64,000 bases of DNA from Acanthopleura granulata (taxonomy: Eukaryota; Mollusca; Polyplacophora; Chitonida; Chitonidae): NCBI GenBank assembly GCA_016165875.1, contig JABBOT010000014.1:11069871-11133870 (forward strand), written 5' to 3'. Shown here piece by piece: positions 26,216 to 47,797 of this stretch. The translations under genes and the position numbers were made by a program. Positions within the stretch are counted from its first letter, which is position 1, and every line of letters starts with the position of its first letter. The notes under the pieces are model-generated. The model worked only from the letters and a program-made list of their open reading frames with translations, did not search any database and was not told where the DNA came from.

Positions 26216-27245
26216 AAACCAAAAATAGACCAACTGTTGGTATTAATTCAAAACATCATATACATAAAAAGTTTTGACGATGTATACAGACGGAAATTAA
26301 AGACTTGAAAGTGTGGCCGCAGGTCCGTTAGTTGGATATAGACCTCGAAACAAAGATCCATGTACAAGCCGTCAATCATAATGAACGTTCCAAGTCAATA
26401 AGGGTAACACCCACCTTAGAACAATGTTCAACACAAACCTTTAAAAACTATTATTTATCATGAAGTAAGAAATTAGAACGGATTCAGGTAAAGAGAGGGA
26501 GTCAACAGTTTTCAAAGCTTCGAGTGAGACCCAGGATATCCTAGGCGCATAAATTTAATCAGTTTCAAAACTGTACGTCATGGTAGTTTTGTAAGTTAAA
26601 GAGAATATGTAAATGATTTGCCCTTAGATGCAGTTCCACGAATATCCAATTCAACATGGTGTTTGTACAACCACCACTCTTTCCCTTCACAACCAAGCCG
26701 GACCGACCATTTTGTCTCCTGTGGCTTCTGAGTACTATGCCGCCAGTTTGTTCACAAATCGTCATCACAATGGCAGGAATGAACAACGGACTACACAGCT
26801 TGGGTCTTAATTACTTTAAGCGGGATTAAAACACAAATTTGTATCTCTCTTGTTACTTCTTCACGTCTGAGTTTAAGCCTACAGGTCCCAATCTGGGCAA
26901 TTCGTCTTTTGAATGATACTAAATTTGGATAGATCCCATCGTGGAGGACTAAAACCAACGATGAGTTATTTGTACGATATTATTGAAGGAATTAGAAACG
27001 GTGGTGAGGTGATTGGGTTGGACAGCAAATATTTAAATTTAAAGTGAGTTATCGCAAAGTGATGTGTTCTTTAACATCTAAAGGTATGGTAGTCCCACAA
27101 CAGCATATACCCGCACGTGGGAGGTTGGTCGCTTGTGGACGATATTGTGTTAGAAGTAAAGCAAGGAAATAGCGGACATAGGTGGACTACACATTTAACC
27201 AGGTGCCTTAAATTATCTTCCTTTTTTGTATTTTACAGATCAACT

Positions 27246-27716
27246 ATGGCCGAATCCAGACTGAACAACGTCATCCAGAAAGCCAAAGTTTTCGTTCTAT
27301 GCACCTTTGCAATATGCCTCTGCCTGACCGCCGGAAGTAACGGCGAGTGTCGCATGCGCAGAGTGGTGCACACTGTGGCTTATAGGGACTGTTTGCCGAA
27401 ACGGATGTTGTCCTTTGCTTGTCAGGGAGCATGTCGGTCCTACACACAAGCATCTCTCACTAGACTTTCTATGATAGAGCGGTCCTGTCAGTGCTGTCAA
27501 GAGCGGAAGTCCGTGGTTCGACGAGTGAACATAATGTGCCCAGACCCCGACGGCCCCAAGCCCTTCCGGCGGGTCCTCATCCGACTTGCTTTGCCTAGGG
27601 GCTGCATGTGCAGGCCCTGTAACGCGGTCGAGGAAGTCGAACCGCAAGAATTCTCGGACCTGGGATCGAAACGAAACAGGATTTTGCCACTTTTTGGACT
27701 GAAACCAAGGAACTAA
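27246..27716 (+). CDS. burs: bursicon subunit alpha (cystine-knot neurohormone)
   Basis: Encodes a 156-aa secreted protein. Residues 1-10 are polar, about 15-30 form a hydrophobic signal peptide, and the mature part probably starts near Glu34. Eleven cysteines follow (35, 49, 59, 63, 81, 83, 84, 98, 120, 122, 125), the number typical of bursicon alpha. Its blocks are recognisable: SFACxGxC (57-63), ERSCxCCQE (79-86), MCP (97-99) and CMCRPC (120-125). Known role: the alpha subunit pairs with bursicon beta and activates the LGR2/rickets-type receptor, controlling cuticle tanning in insects; the molluscan role is unclear. No beta subunit is seen here. A strong acceptor (pyrimidine tract then ACAG, ending 27238) lies 7 bp before the ATG, so the open frame upstream of this ATG is taken as intron and a 5' non-coding exon is inferred. 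The start has A at -3 and G at +4. Odd: a 31-residue tail follows the last cysteine, with a dibasic Lys-Arg at 142-143. Confidence 0.9.
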   Translation: MAESRLNNVIQKAKVFVLCTFAICLCLTAGSNGECRMRRVVHTVAYRDCLPKRMLSFACQGACRSYTQASLTRLSMIERSCQCCQERKSVVRRVNIMCPDPDGPKPFRRVLIRLALPRGCMCRPCNAVEEVEPQEFSDLGSKRNRILPLFGLKPRN

Positions 27717-27752
27717 ACGGCTACTACAGGTTCAAAAGTATATGGGCTATTG

Positions 27753-27758
27753 AATAAA
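27753..27758 (+). terminator. polyadenylation signal AATAAA of the bursicon-alpha gene
   Basis: A canonical AATAAA lies 37 bp after the bursicon stop codon, implying a very short 3' UTR if used. No other close candidate was seen on this strand. Confidence 0.5.
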
Positions 27759-27759
27759 T

Positions 27760-30700
27760 GAATGTTTTAGTGGTAAATGCAAGATTTTTTGTGCTATGGT
27801 TTGTTTTTGGAGAGTGTTGATTTGGGAGTCATTTTACAGACAGTAACATTGTCAGCAGGGGTGTGTACAATAGCTAATCAAAAAAGAAACTCCTCGCCAA
27901 TTACTTTGACATTCCTTAGTTAGACACAATCCACGCAAACCGTGTGGAATCTCGTGTTGTGAATGAAATAAGATTAGTTTGATTTTGGCCATTTGCTGAA
28001 AATTTTGGTGTTCGTTCTGTATGGGCTTTTTTTTAAAAAGAAGGCATAAAGAGGTTTTGATTGTCGTAAATAATGAAATGCATTCGTGTGGTTTTGATCT
28101 AGTTTCTGTGCCTATTTTAAATGGTATGTACATTTGTATCTTTCTTCGACTTTTGATTATACCAGTTGTATTTATGGACATTTTAATATTTTGAACAATG
28201 TAACCCATATGTTTTTCTTCTGACTGCGTCATTATAAATGCTAAGATTGAATGCTCTTGTGCTTGAATGCTTTCCATGTTTGCCTTGATTACTTTGACAA
28301 AACAGCCATGGTCAATTTATTTTTATACAAGTTAATCCAAACCGAGAGCTGCTTGAATTACCTACGTATATATAGAGAAAAGCACGGTGTGTATTTTGTG
28401 TGTGATAACACAAAATATATGCGGCAGTGTGTGTATGCGTAAATACAGTAGTAACAGTAGCGGGGTCTAATTGTCTACAAAATGTTTCATCGGTAGTTTG
28501 TACCTCTGTACATGTTAAATAAGCAGCAGTTAATTATGCTCTAGGAAGAAAAAACTAAGAAAACCAAAAAAAGCACTTAGCACAAACTTATTGTTCCGAT
28601 GGTAAACGTTTATGTGTCATTATCGTGTCTATAGTGCATCTCTGTAACAGGCACCATAAGTCATTTCAGCTTAATTCCGTGATACTGTCAGCAAAAACCT
28701 AGGCACTGTATATCTTTTCAACTTAATTCCATGATACTAATAGCAAAAACCAAAGCTGTGCGCGACTGTATACCCAGTTAGCAGGACAAATTGTTCGGTC
28801 CTGTATTTTTACGTCGCCTCTTTTTATGTACCATAAATTATGTCAATAGGCTTTATAATGACTTTAAAACGATGGAATCAGAGACACGAATTTGGTCCAA
28901 GAGTGGATTTCGTGTATTTTCAACAGGTGTCCTCTATCGAGGCATGCACCAGAACGTCGAAAACTGCGTTACCTTTTTTTAAATTAGCCTATATCGGTTA
29001 GGTGGTATACGGAAGAAGAAATCTGGAAAATGCATGATATATACGGACTGTCCCAAGATGTAGAAATGCAAGCAAGAGATTTTATGTACATTTATCAACT
29101 AAGGCACTGAGAGCTTCAAGAAGTTTTCACTGGGGTAGAAAGAAGGCATTTGTTTTCCGGTATATGAACCTGATTTTCAGATTGTAAGATCTAAATGTTT
29201 GAAAAAGATGTGTAATGAGATCTACACTTGTAAAAAAAAAACAAAGCAAAAAAAAATCTAGAGATTACACAGGCTTACGTGCAAAATGTAATATAGACAT
29301 ATATGTGTTTTACAGGAAAATGGATACTTTTACAGTTTAAGAAAGGAGTGGGTAGTGATGGGCGTCCTCGGTGTGCATACGAACGACAAAAGAATACACA
29401 GTTTCCTGAGCTTTGGTGTAGGTGAAGATTTGGTTTATTTGGCGCTTTGATCTCCCTTCTTATCCATATCGGTAATTTAAAACAAGAGAATGGGTAATCA
29501 TGTCAGGAATTGGTTATTTGATGTTCCTCTGTAATACGCTATTCACAAACCGATTTCAGTTTCTTGGAACAGACCGAAAAGTGGCGAAATATCCGCGGAC
29601 CAGGAACTTCTCAGAATTCGATGGATGCTGCTGGCAAATTTTACGACAGGGGCAGGCAACTCATGGAACAATGTGCCACGGATCGTGGCCTAATCCAGGG
29701 GTGTGCGAGTGAAAAATGGAGATGCTATGTAACTCGTTGATCCCTTTGTTGATGAGGTGAATCGGAAGTGTTGTGCTGTGTGTAAATCCACTTCGTGAGA
29801 GTGCAAGATATACGTACACACACAAGGAGAGAACTTCACTGGTTTTGGAGACGTAACCAAAAGGAACACGGACGATAAAGTGGGCAATGTTAAGCACTAC
29901 CCCAAAACGGCAAAACTTCATAGCGTATTTAGTTCATCTGAGTGTGTGCATTTCAGCTGCGCTAAAGACGGGAACAAAACTGCTTTTATGGACAGCAAAA
30001 TGCGCTTGGAAAACAGTGTGCAGTGTGAGAAATCCATTTGTTTCAAAAGCTGTTCATTAATCCAAACGGTGTTAGTCATCATTACTTCAGCCGTAAGCGA
30101 TCAAAAGGCTAAATAAACAATGAACATCATTTGACAAAGTTAAAGAAACTTCAGAGAAAGAACAGTAATCCGCTTGGAGAGGCAGGCCTAGGTTTGAGGT
30201 TGCACACAAGCATGTTATTTAACACTGGTGCGATTTAAACGTTTTACTGTCAACATTTCGATCCAAGCTTTCTTTATACACTGATCAGTAGGTGAAAAAA
30301 AAAGAAGAGGAAAAGCAAGAAATAAACAATGGTTGGATTGCAAACAAAGTTGCATGGCGCTGTTTAAGCATTCAGGGGTCAGTTTATTACAAGACAGGTG
30401 AAGCTTAAAACTGAATACCAATATCACCCTGATACCAATCTCCAGGCCTTTACGTCCAAGCTGAGATAACACCAATACACTTGTAAACCATCCTGCCCCT
30501 GTAGTCTTGGAATTCAAAGTTGATCATCGGTACATGTACATATTTGGCCTTCTGAATGAAATCAGACATTTATTACAAGTACGTGTTGGAAAACTTTTCG
30601 TTTGTCATAACTTACAAGTTCTCGTCAGCTTCATCATTACAGGCGGTAGACCCTTGCTTTTGCCCTCTTGGCAGGGCCAATTCTATATCCTGGCATTCTT

Positions 30701-31000
30701 TTTGACTGAAGAAGAACGTAATCCCAACAGTTTACGTTTCAAAAGGAGGTCTATTTGACCATATATGGTATAGTTTATGCGTACATGACCAATATTACCA
30801 TGGCTATACGAGCTGAGAACCTTCAACCAAAGCTCACAGGCACGACTAACTGATGACACATTCAGTGGGGCGGAACAGTTGGCAGCAGTGTTAATAAATC
30901 TCGTGCTGGTTTGTGTGTTTACATATGAGAGGTACTTCTCATTCTCTCTGGAACCAGCTCATTACCTTACTGGTGTTTGCTTAATCTGACATATATATGC
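27760..31000. other. no gene seen downstream of bursicon alpha
   Basis: AT-rich, with short open frames and one two-copy tandem repeat. No bursicon beta exon recognised on either strand. Confidence 0.5.
28665..28755. repeat. two-copy tandem repeat
   Basis: TTCAGCTTAATTCCGTGATA...GCAAAAACC and TTCAACTTAATTCCATGATA...GCAAAAACC, one after the other. Confidence 0.6.
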
Positions 31001-31004
31001 TTCA

Positions 31005-31250
31005 TTCTGGCCCACGTAAGCCTAAATCTGACAATCATAAGCGTAATTTCGACTCACCTAAGCCTTAATCTGACAAACGTAAGCCCAATTCTGACACACA
31101 TAAGCCTAAATCTGACCAATTTAAGCCTATTTCTGACACACGTAAGCCTGAATTTGACAAATATTAGTCGTATTCTGACACACTTAAGCCTAAATCTGAC
31201 AATTATTTTAAGTCTAACTCTGACAAACCTGAACCGAAAGATGGCAAATG
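31005..31250. repeat. 21-bp tandem repeat, about 11 units
   Basis: Degenerate units of TAAGCCTAAATCTGACACAC. The period, a multiple of three, keeps a 120-codon Leu/Thr/Ser-rich + frame open; it is not considered a gene. Confidence 0.8.
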
Positions 31251-31799
31251 TAATTCGCCTAATCCTGAGAGTATCTGAAAAAAATCGGAGCGGCAAAAGC
31301 CTCAGGGTGATATTAAAAAGCTTAAAAGGATTTTTGTAAGCATAAACGGGATTGGTATTGGCGTTAATCTGACTAGAATTAATCTAAAGCTGTCTGGCGA
31401 AACTCAAAAGTGTAAAATTCTTGATCTGGCTGATACTAAGTCTTAGCAAAACAAAGCTTTTGAACAACTAAACTCATATTGGTCAATTCTGTGGATACTA
31501 GGCGGTCTTGTTTGATGTGGCATAGGATGTGAGACATGTATTACATGAACTATAATATATATATATATATATATATATGTGATAAATGACTTAATAAATG
31601 GTGTATGTATTGATATGCAACGAATTGTGTCTCTCACTGGTTTTATCTGTTTGAATGTCTGTACTTGGCATGTTATACACTGTAGAATAAAATACTTGCT
31701 ACAGAGAATAAAATAGTGTTTCACTTCAGTTGAACCAATAGCCGTGACTGAGCGTAAATGAGATACATATTTTGACAGATCTAATTTATTCGCCCGGAA

Positions 31800-32020
31800 C
31801 ATTCCTGTTATGTTTCCTTTATCATTGGAAACTGCTGGCTGCTTCTCTTTGCACGAGTCCACCCTAATTTCTGACTTCAAACAGTTTTTTAGTCTGGTGG
31901 TTTGTGTTAATGGTTGCTTTGGAAACCGACCTTGTGATTACCAGCTCGGAGCACCCATTATGGCCGACCCCTGGTACATGAATATCAGTTTCTACGCGTG
32001 TTATGTCCGTAATCTTGAAC
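31800..32020. repeat. R5 dispersed repeat, second copy
   Basis: Same order of blocks as at 22330-22525. R6 follows immediately. Confidence 0.5.
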
Positions 32021-32074
32021 TAAAAAATGAAGTTATTGTGAATGAAAAGAGCAGAAAAAACTGTATCTGAAAAT

Positions 32075-32210
32075 ACCTGAACTGATTTTTAAAGATTTTT
32101 TTTTCCACCAAAATAAACGCAGTTTGGATCATATGGCGGACTTTTTGGACCATATTGAACAGGCAAAAGAACAACGACGTCACATATTCGTTTTAGACGC
32201 TAAACAGCCA
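32075..32210. repeat. R6 dispersed repeat
   Basis: Carries GACTTTTTGGACCATATTGA, shared with 39330-39475 (same orientation) and 39700-39765 (inverted). Confidence 0.5.
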
Positions 32211-32974
32211 AGCGTCAGATATTCTTGAGAAGGGCATAAAATACCAGTCAAAGAAATAAACATAAAAGTATCATTCCAGTCCAAGTTCTTTATCGATGTG
32301 ATGAAGCCCTGCTTACCGGAAGAAGTGTTAAAGGTATAAAATATAATGCCTAAATACCCTGAATAACAATCTTCTATGGTATCCGTTATTTGAGAAATGT
32401 CCAGGTTAAATAGCTCAAACAGCCACGGGCTGGCCATATATGACGTCACCAGCTGAGAAAACTGGGTGGCCAGTTGGACATCGGCTAAGGCAGTAAATCC
32501 ATTGTTTTTTGGTGGATTTAAGGTCTTTATTACGTTTCTCAGAACCCCTCTGGTAATATACAGTGTTAACAGGTTACAATTTTTAAAAGTATGACAAGTA
32601 GCAAAATCTGGACACTAATCCTTTACCCACTTGATCATGTTCCACTTCCTACAGGCAATTAAGTGAACGCAAACGCAAGGTTCCCTTACAATATATACAT
32701 GTGCAACATTTTATTTACAAAGGCTCTATCAGAAGTTATCCAAACAAAAGGACCTGGACGTGAAATATGCATATAGAACAAACATGTAGAACAGGCTAAC
32801 ATCGTGGCCTGGTGACGTTAGGGCTGGCCACTGGTAAATGAACACTGTGTATTAGTGGCCTTCTGTGGTTGTAACCATCTGCTGGAGAATGAAAGTTTGT
32901 TGACCAAAATGCCACCAGCTTACAAGAGTTTTGGGAGTTAAACCATATGCATATAACATATGGCTGCGAAGGGC

Positions 32975-33310
32975 TATCATAGGACATGCAAAAGTAAGTC
33001 ATATAATCCTATCAATGGACACGCAAAAGTTGGTCATACAGTCCTATCATAGTACAGGTAAAATTAGGTAATACAATCCTATAACAGAACAGACAAATGT
33101 AGGTCATAAAATTTTATAACAGTACAAGCAAAAGTAGGTCATACAACCCCATCATTAAAAAAGTAGGTCATAGAATCCTATCAGAGGACAGACAAAAGTC
33201 ATGCATACAATCCTATCATAGAACAGGCAAAACTATGTCATACAATCCTACCACTAGACAAGCAAAAGTAGGTTATGCAACACTATCAGAGAACAGGATA
33301 AAATAGGCCA
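32975..33310. repeat. degenerate tandem repeat, about 38 bp
   Basis: Around nine units of AAAAGTAGGTCATACAATCC followed by TATCATAGAACAGGC, with indels. Confidence 0.75.
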
Positions 33311-33942
33311 TGTTAGAGAAAGTCTGGCACAGAGTCCATTGTACTATTACTTCAACATTGCAGAAATGTCTAAAAAAGAACAGATCTGCACATAATTTTA
33401 GGCACTAATTGTTATTCAAACAGCCTTTACAACAAATTTTGGACTAAACTTCCCAGAACAGAATGACCCTTAACATAACTTTTGCACAAAATATCATTCA
33501 ATAAAATGGCTCAACCCAAAACATTTGCACAACGATCCATTGCAAAAAAATGAGCCTTAAAATAAACTTTGCACACAAGCTATGAAAGACCTAGAGTACA
33601 GACAATTAGCTCTTATATCTATAAAGTCTGATCGTTATACACACCACATAAAGCTCAAATCTGTGGGGGCTAACGACCATACATGAGAGCCTGAATTGTA
33701 ACAGAACTGTATGTTATATAACATTTTCAAACAGCCAGCAATGAACAATTTTGAACTATTTTGCAAAGATCTCCAAAAACAACTTGGAGGAATAGCAGTG
33801 AAGAAAGTAACGACGACATCTTGTAAATTTAAACTGCTTTATACAGAAGTTCTCCAGATCTTCATGCTGGCAGTCTTATATCAAAGGAATAACAACTTGT
33901 ATTTCATCACAATACAACGACTAGGTCACACCAAACACACCT

Positions 33943-34152
33943 TAAATGACCTAAAATTTCGTCCATGACAAAATTACTTGTTTTTCCCAATTCATAGAGT
34001 TCTGTTGATCTTAGTAAGAGTTTTTGAGGTTTGTTTGGAAGGTAGGATGATATTCTACTAGGAAAATGTAAGTTTTAGACTCAAAAGTAATATTTTACTG
34101 CATTTATTCACCTCTACAAAGGCACTTTTTGGGCCAAATTTTAGGTCATTCA
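33943..34152. mobile_element. M2 MITE-like element
   Basis: Terminal inverted repeats TAAATGACCTAAAATTT and AAATTTTAGGTCATTCA enclose about 210 bp with no coding capacity. The internal block GTTTGGAAGGTAGGATGATA is shared with the other copies. No clear target duplication. Confidence 0.65.
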
Positions 34153-34283
34153 CAGAGCATAGTTTTCTTTAAGTTTCTTTGGGGGGGGGGAGTACATCAC
34201 CATGGTATTACGATGCCATGTCTTGATCACAGGTAAGCACCACAACTGATTTATAGTTGTTATTCCCTTCCTTTCAGTTGGCA

Positions 34284-34430
34284 TGATTTATTTATTTGAT
34301 TGGTGTTTTACGCCGTACTCAAGAATATTTCACTTACATGATGTATATATATACATGTATACACTGCATCTTTCTGTGGCAGGGCGAGTTCATGCCGCCA
34401 AAGTGCTACCACCACTGGGGCACAGAGGAA
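34284..34430 (-). mobile_element. SINE-B 3' half with shared tail
   Basis: GATTGGTGTTTTACGCCGTA and AAGAATATTTCACTTACATG, a TA-rich spacer, then CATGCCGCCAAAGTGCTACC. This copy shows directly that the SINE-B body ends in the same tail as SINE-A. Confidence 0.65.
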
Positions 34431-34632
34431 TGTTTCTTACCTATACATACAAGCCAGAGCAAAAAACTGTACGACATGGCACAAGTTGAATATGGATGAT
34501 AAACATTCCCACTTGCAGGACTACACATATATATATATATATATACACTTATAACATATACAGAACAGCTGCATGGCCAGACACATGCCAGAGAGCTAAC
34601 AGCACAATATACCATCATTATTGTGATGTTGA

Positions 34633-34855
34633 TTATTTATGTATTTGATTGAATATTTGTATTTGAAGAATATTTCACTTATACGACGGTGGCCAGCATT
34701 ATGGCGAGAGGAAAACGGAAAACCCACGGCCATCTGCAGGTTGCAGGCAGACTCTCTCATGTATGGCCAGCATGAGATGGGCTTGAACTCACTGCCACTG
34801 CATTGGTGAGAGGCTCCTGAGCAACTGCGCTGCACTGGCAATAGCCCCTTCTGCC
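34633..34855 (-). mobile_element. SINE-A copy, nearly complete
   Basis: The tail GAATATTTCACTTATACGAC, body CCAGCATTATGGCGAGAGGA, box B region GGGCTTGAACTCAC and head TGCATTGGTGAGAGGCTCCT are all present. Confidence 0.75.
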
Positions 34856-35500
34856 ATGGGGACCCCTGGTTGTACATTACAGATTACAGGAAAGCAGAGT
34901 TTAATCATGTTAGGAGGAATTTAGATCTAACACAGAAATACCGAGAATGGGGATTTGAGGCAAATGTAAAGCATGATATGTGTAAGAGCAAGATTACAAA
35001 AAGCAATTGGAAATGACAAAGACAAAGTAAATTTAAACCCGCTTAACTTCCTACTCTTGGAGTACATTAACTGGCCTAAAATTTCCCAATTCACTAAAAA
35101 CAGGAAAAAAAACAGTGGCCTCATTTTACTAATGTAATATGATACTGTACAAAATGAAACAAAATTTTAATCCCGAAGACCATGCACGTATACTGACTAA
35201 TGCTTCCCTGGCCGTTCAACTAATCACACTCTAACTTTCTGTACATTAAACAGGAATACATGACGTTCACCTGGGTCAGACATCCAATAAAAAAACAATT
35301 TTATATGAAGACAAAAGCTTAATTGATATGGTTCTGTTTTTTTGTTCCAGTGTGACAAACTGTCAAATTGTCCAACCGGGATCTCAAACTTCTGACATCA
35401 AGAAGGAACAATTTCATAATGCTGGAAAGTCATTCAAAAATGTACTCTGATACATAAATATGTGAGGCTTTTTCCTACTGGCTGAATTTTTGTTGCACTT

Positions 35501-36280
35501 GCTTGGCTGTGTGTCAAATGTTAGCCCTGCTTGACAGCTTGGCTGTGTGTCAGATGTTAACCCTGTCTGATGGCATGGTGGTGTGTCAAATGTTAGCCCT
35601 GCTTGACAGCTTGGCTGTGTGTCAGATGTTAGCCCTGTTTGACCGCTGACCCTGTTTGTCAATTGTTAGCCCAGGTTGATGGCTTGGCTGTGTGTCAGAT
35701 GTTAACCCTGTCTGATGGCATGGTGGTGTGTCAAATGTTAGCCCTGCTTGACAGCTTGGCTGTGTGTCAGATGATAACCCTGCCTGATGGCATGGTGGTG
35801 TGTCAGATGTTAGCCCTGCTTGACAGCTTGGCTGTGTGTCAGATGATAACCCTGCCTGATGGCATGGTGGTGTGTCAGATGTTCGTCCTGCTTGATGGCC
35901 TAGCTGTGTGTCAGATGATAACCCTGCCTGATGGCATGGTGGTGTGTCAGATGTTAGCCCTGCTTGACAGCTTGGCTGTGTGTCAGATGATAACCCTGCC
36001 TGATGGCATGGTGGTGTGTCAAATGTTAGCCCTGCTTGACAGCTTGGCTGTGTGTCAGATGTTAGCCCAGGTTGATGGCTTGGTTGTGTGTCAGATGTTA
36101 GCCCTGTTTGACCGCTAGCTGTTTGTCAATTGTTAGCCCAGGTTGATGGCTTGGTTGTGTGTCAGATGTTAACCCTGCCTGATGGCATGGTGGTGTGTCA
36201 GATGTTAGCCCAGGTTGATGGCTTGGCTGTGTGTCAGATGTTAACCCTGCCTGATGGCTTGGCAGTGTGTGAGACTGATG

Positions 36281-36301
<21 letters not shown>
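35501..36301. repeat. 36-bp minisatellite at the 3' end of Cdk5
   Basis: About 22 units of 36 bp (two alternating variants, giving a 72-bp higher-order period) begin at 35501. On the + strand the two variants read TTAGCCCTGCTTGACAGCTT... and TTAACCCTGCCTGATGGCAT.... Because 36 is divisible by three, a 159-codon + frame stays open (35639-36118); this is a by-product, not a gene. The gene-proximal unit contains the last codons and stop of Cdk5, so most of the array would be transcribed as Cdk5 3' UTR. Confidence 0.9.
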
Positions 36302-47402
<11,101 letters not shown>

Positions 47403-47797
47403 TTTGTTCCCTAAATAACACCGCAAATTCACTGAAACATGACCAGAAAACAGTTCACCATGATCTTTCTCGGATGCCAATCGTCTCCTTATATATATAT
47501 ATTTGTCACATCCGGTAAGGATACGGGCGGGACTCTGTGATTTGGATCATTTTTTTTTTCAATAAAGGAATCAAATACAGAGTAACTATTTTAAAACATA
47601 AACTGAAAACACAAACTATCGTTTTTAAGGATTTTTGATGACGTTTGTAGTATAAACAATTAATCATTCTTTCCGTTTTTTACCACGTCTTAATTTTTAA
47701 GAAGCAAGACCAACAGCGCCCCAAGTGGACATTGACAGAACTACTGAAACCGGGATTTCTTGCTTGGTTATTTAGTAAGGCCCGCTATATTTTCACA
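47403..47797. promoter_or_regulatory. putative bidirectional promoter between Cdk5 and the SMARCD-like gene
   Basis: This 395-bp gap separates the start codons of two divergent genes and must hold both 5' UTRs and core promoters. It contains an AT-run (about 47490-47502), a GC-box-like GGGCGGGAC at 47525-47533, and CATCCGGT nearby that resembles an ETS site. Transcription starts cannot be placed from sequence. Sharing of elements is inferred from geometry only. Confidence 0.5.

Larger units (their letters stand above)
22526..27238. other. non-coding, upstream of bursicon alpha
   Basis: Holds R1 fragments and a SINE tail. GTGCACGAGGTRAAA is repeated near 22557 and 22653 (also 22256). The inferred 5' exon and promoter of bursicon alpha should lie here but cannot be located from sequence. 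Confidence 0.5.

Noticed and set aside
27117..27245. Upstream extension of the bursicon frame by 43 codons
   Set aside because: A strong acceptor interrupts it, it would place non-signal sequence before the signal peptide, and the ATG at 27246 has the better context.
30977..31339. 120-codon Leu/Thr/Ser-rich frame
   Set aside because: Produced by a 21-bp tandem repeat in phase with codons; the composition is that of the repeat.
32975..33310. CRISPR-like repeat-spacer pattern
   Set aside because: Repeats are degenerate, without conserved repeat and unique spacer structure, and the genome is eukaryotic; it is an old tandem repeat.
35639..36118. 159-codon + frame with a 12-residue Cys/Met/Leu repeat
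   Set aside because: It exists only because the minisatellite period (36 bp) is a multiple of three. No start context, splice signal or flanking coding sequence.
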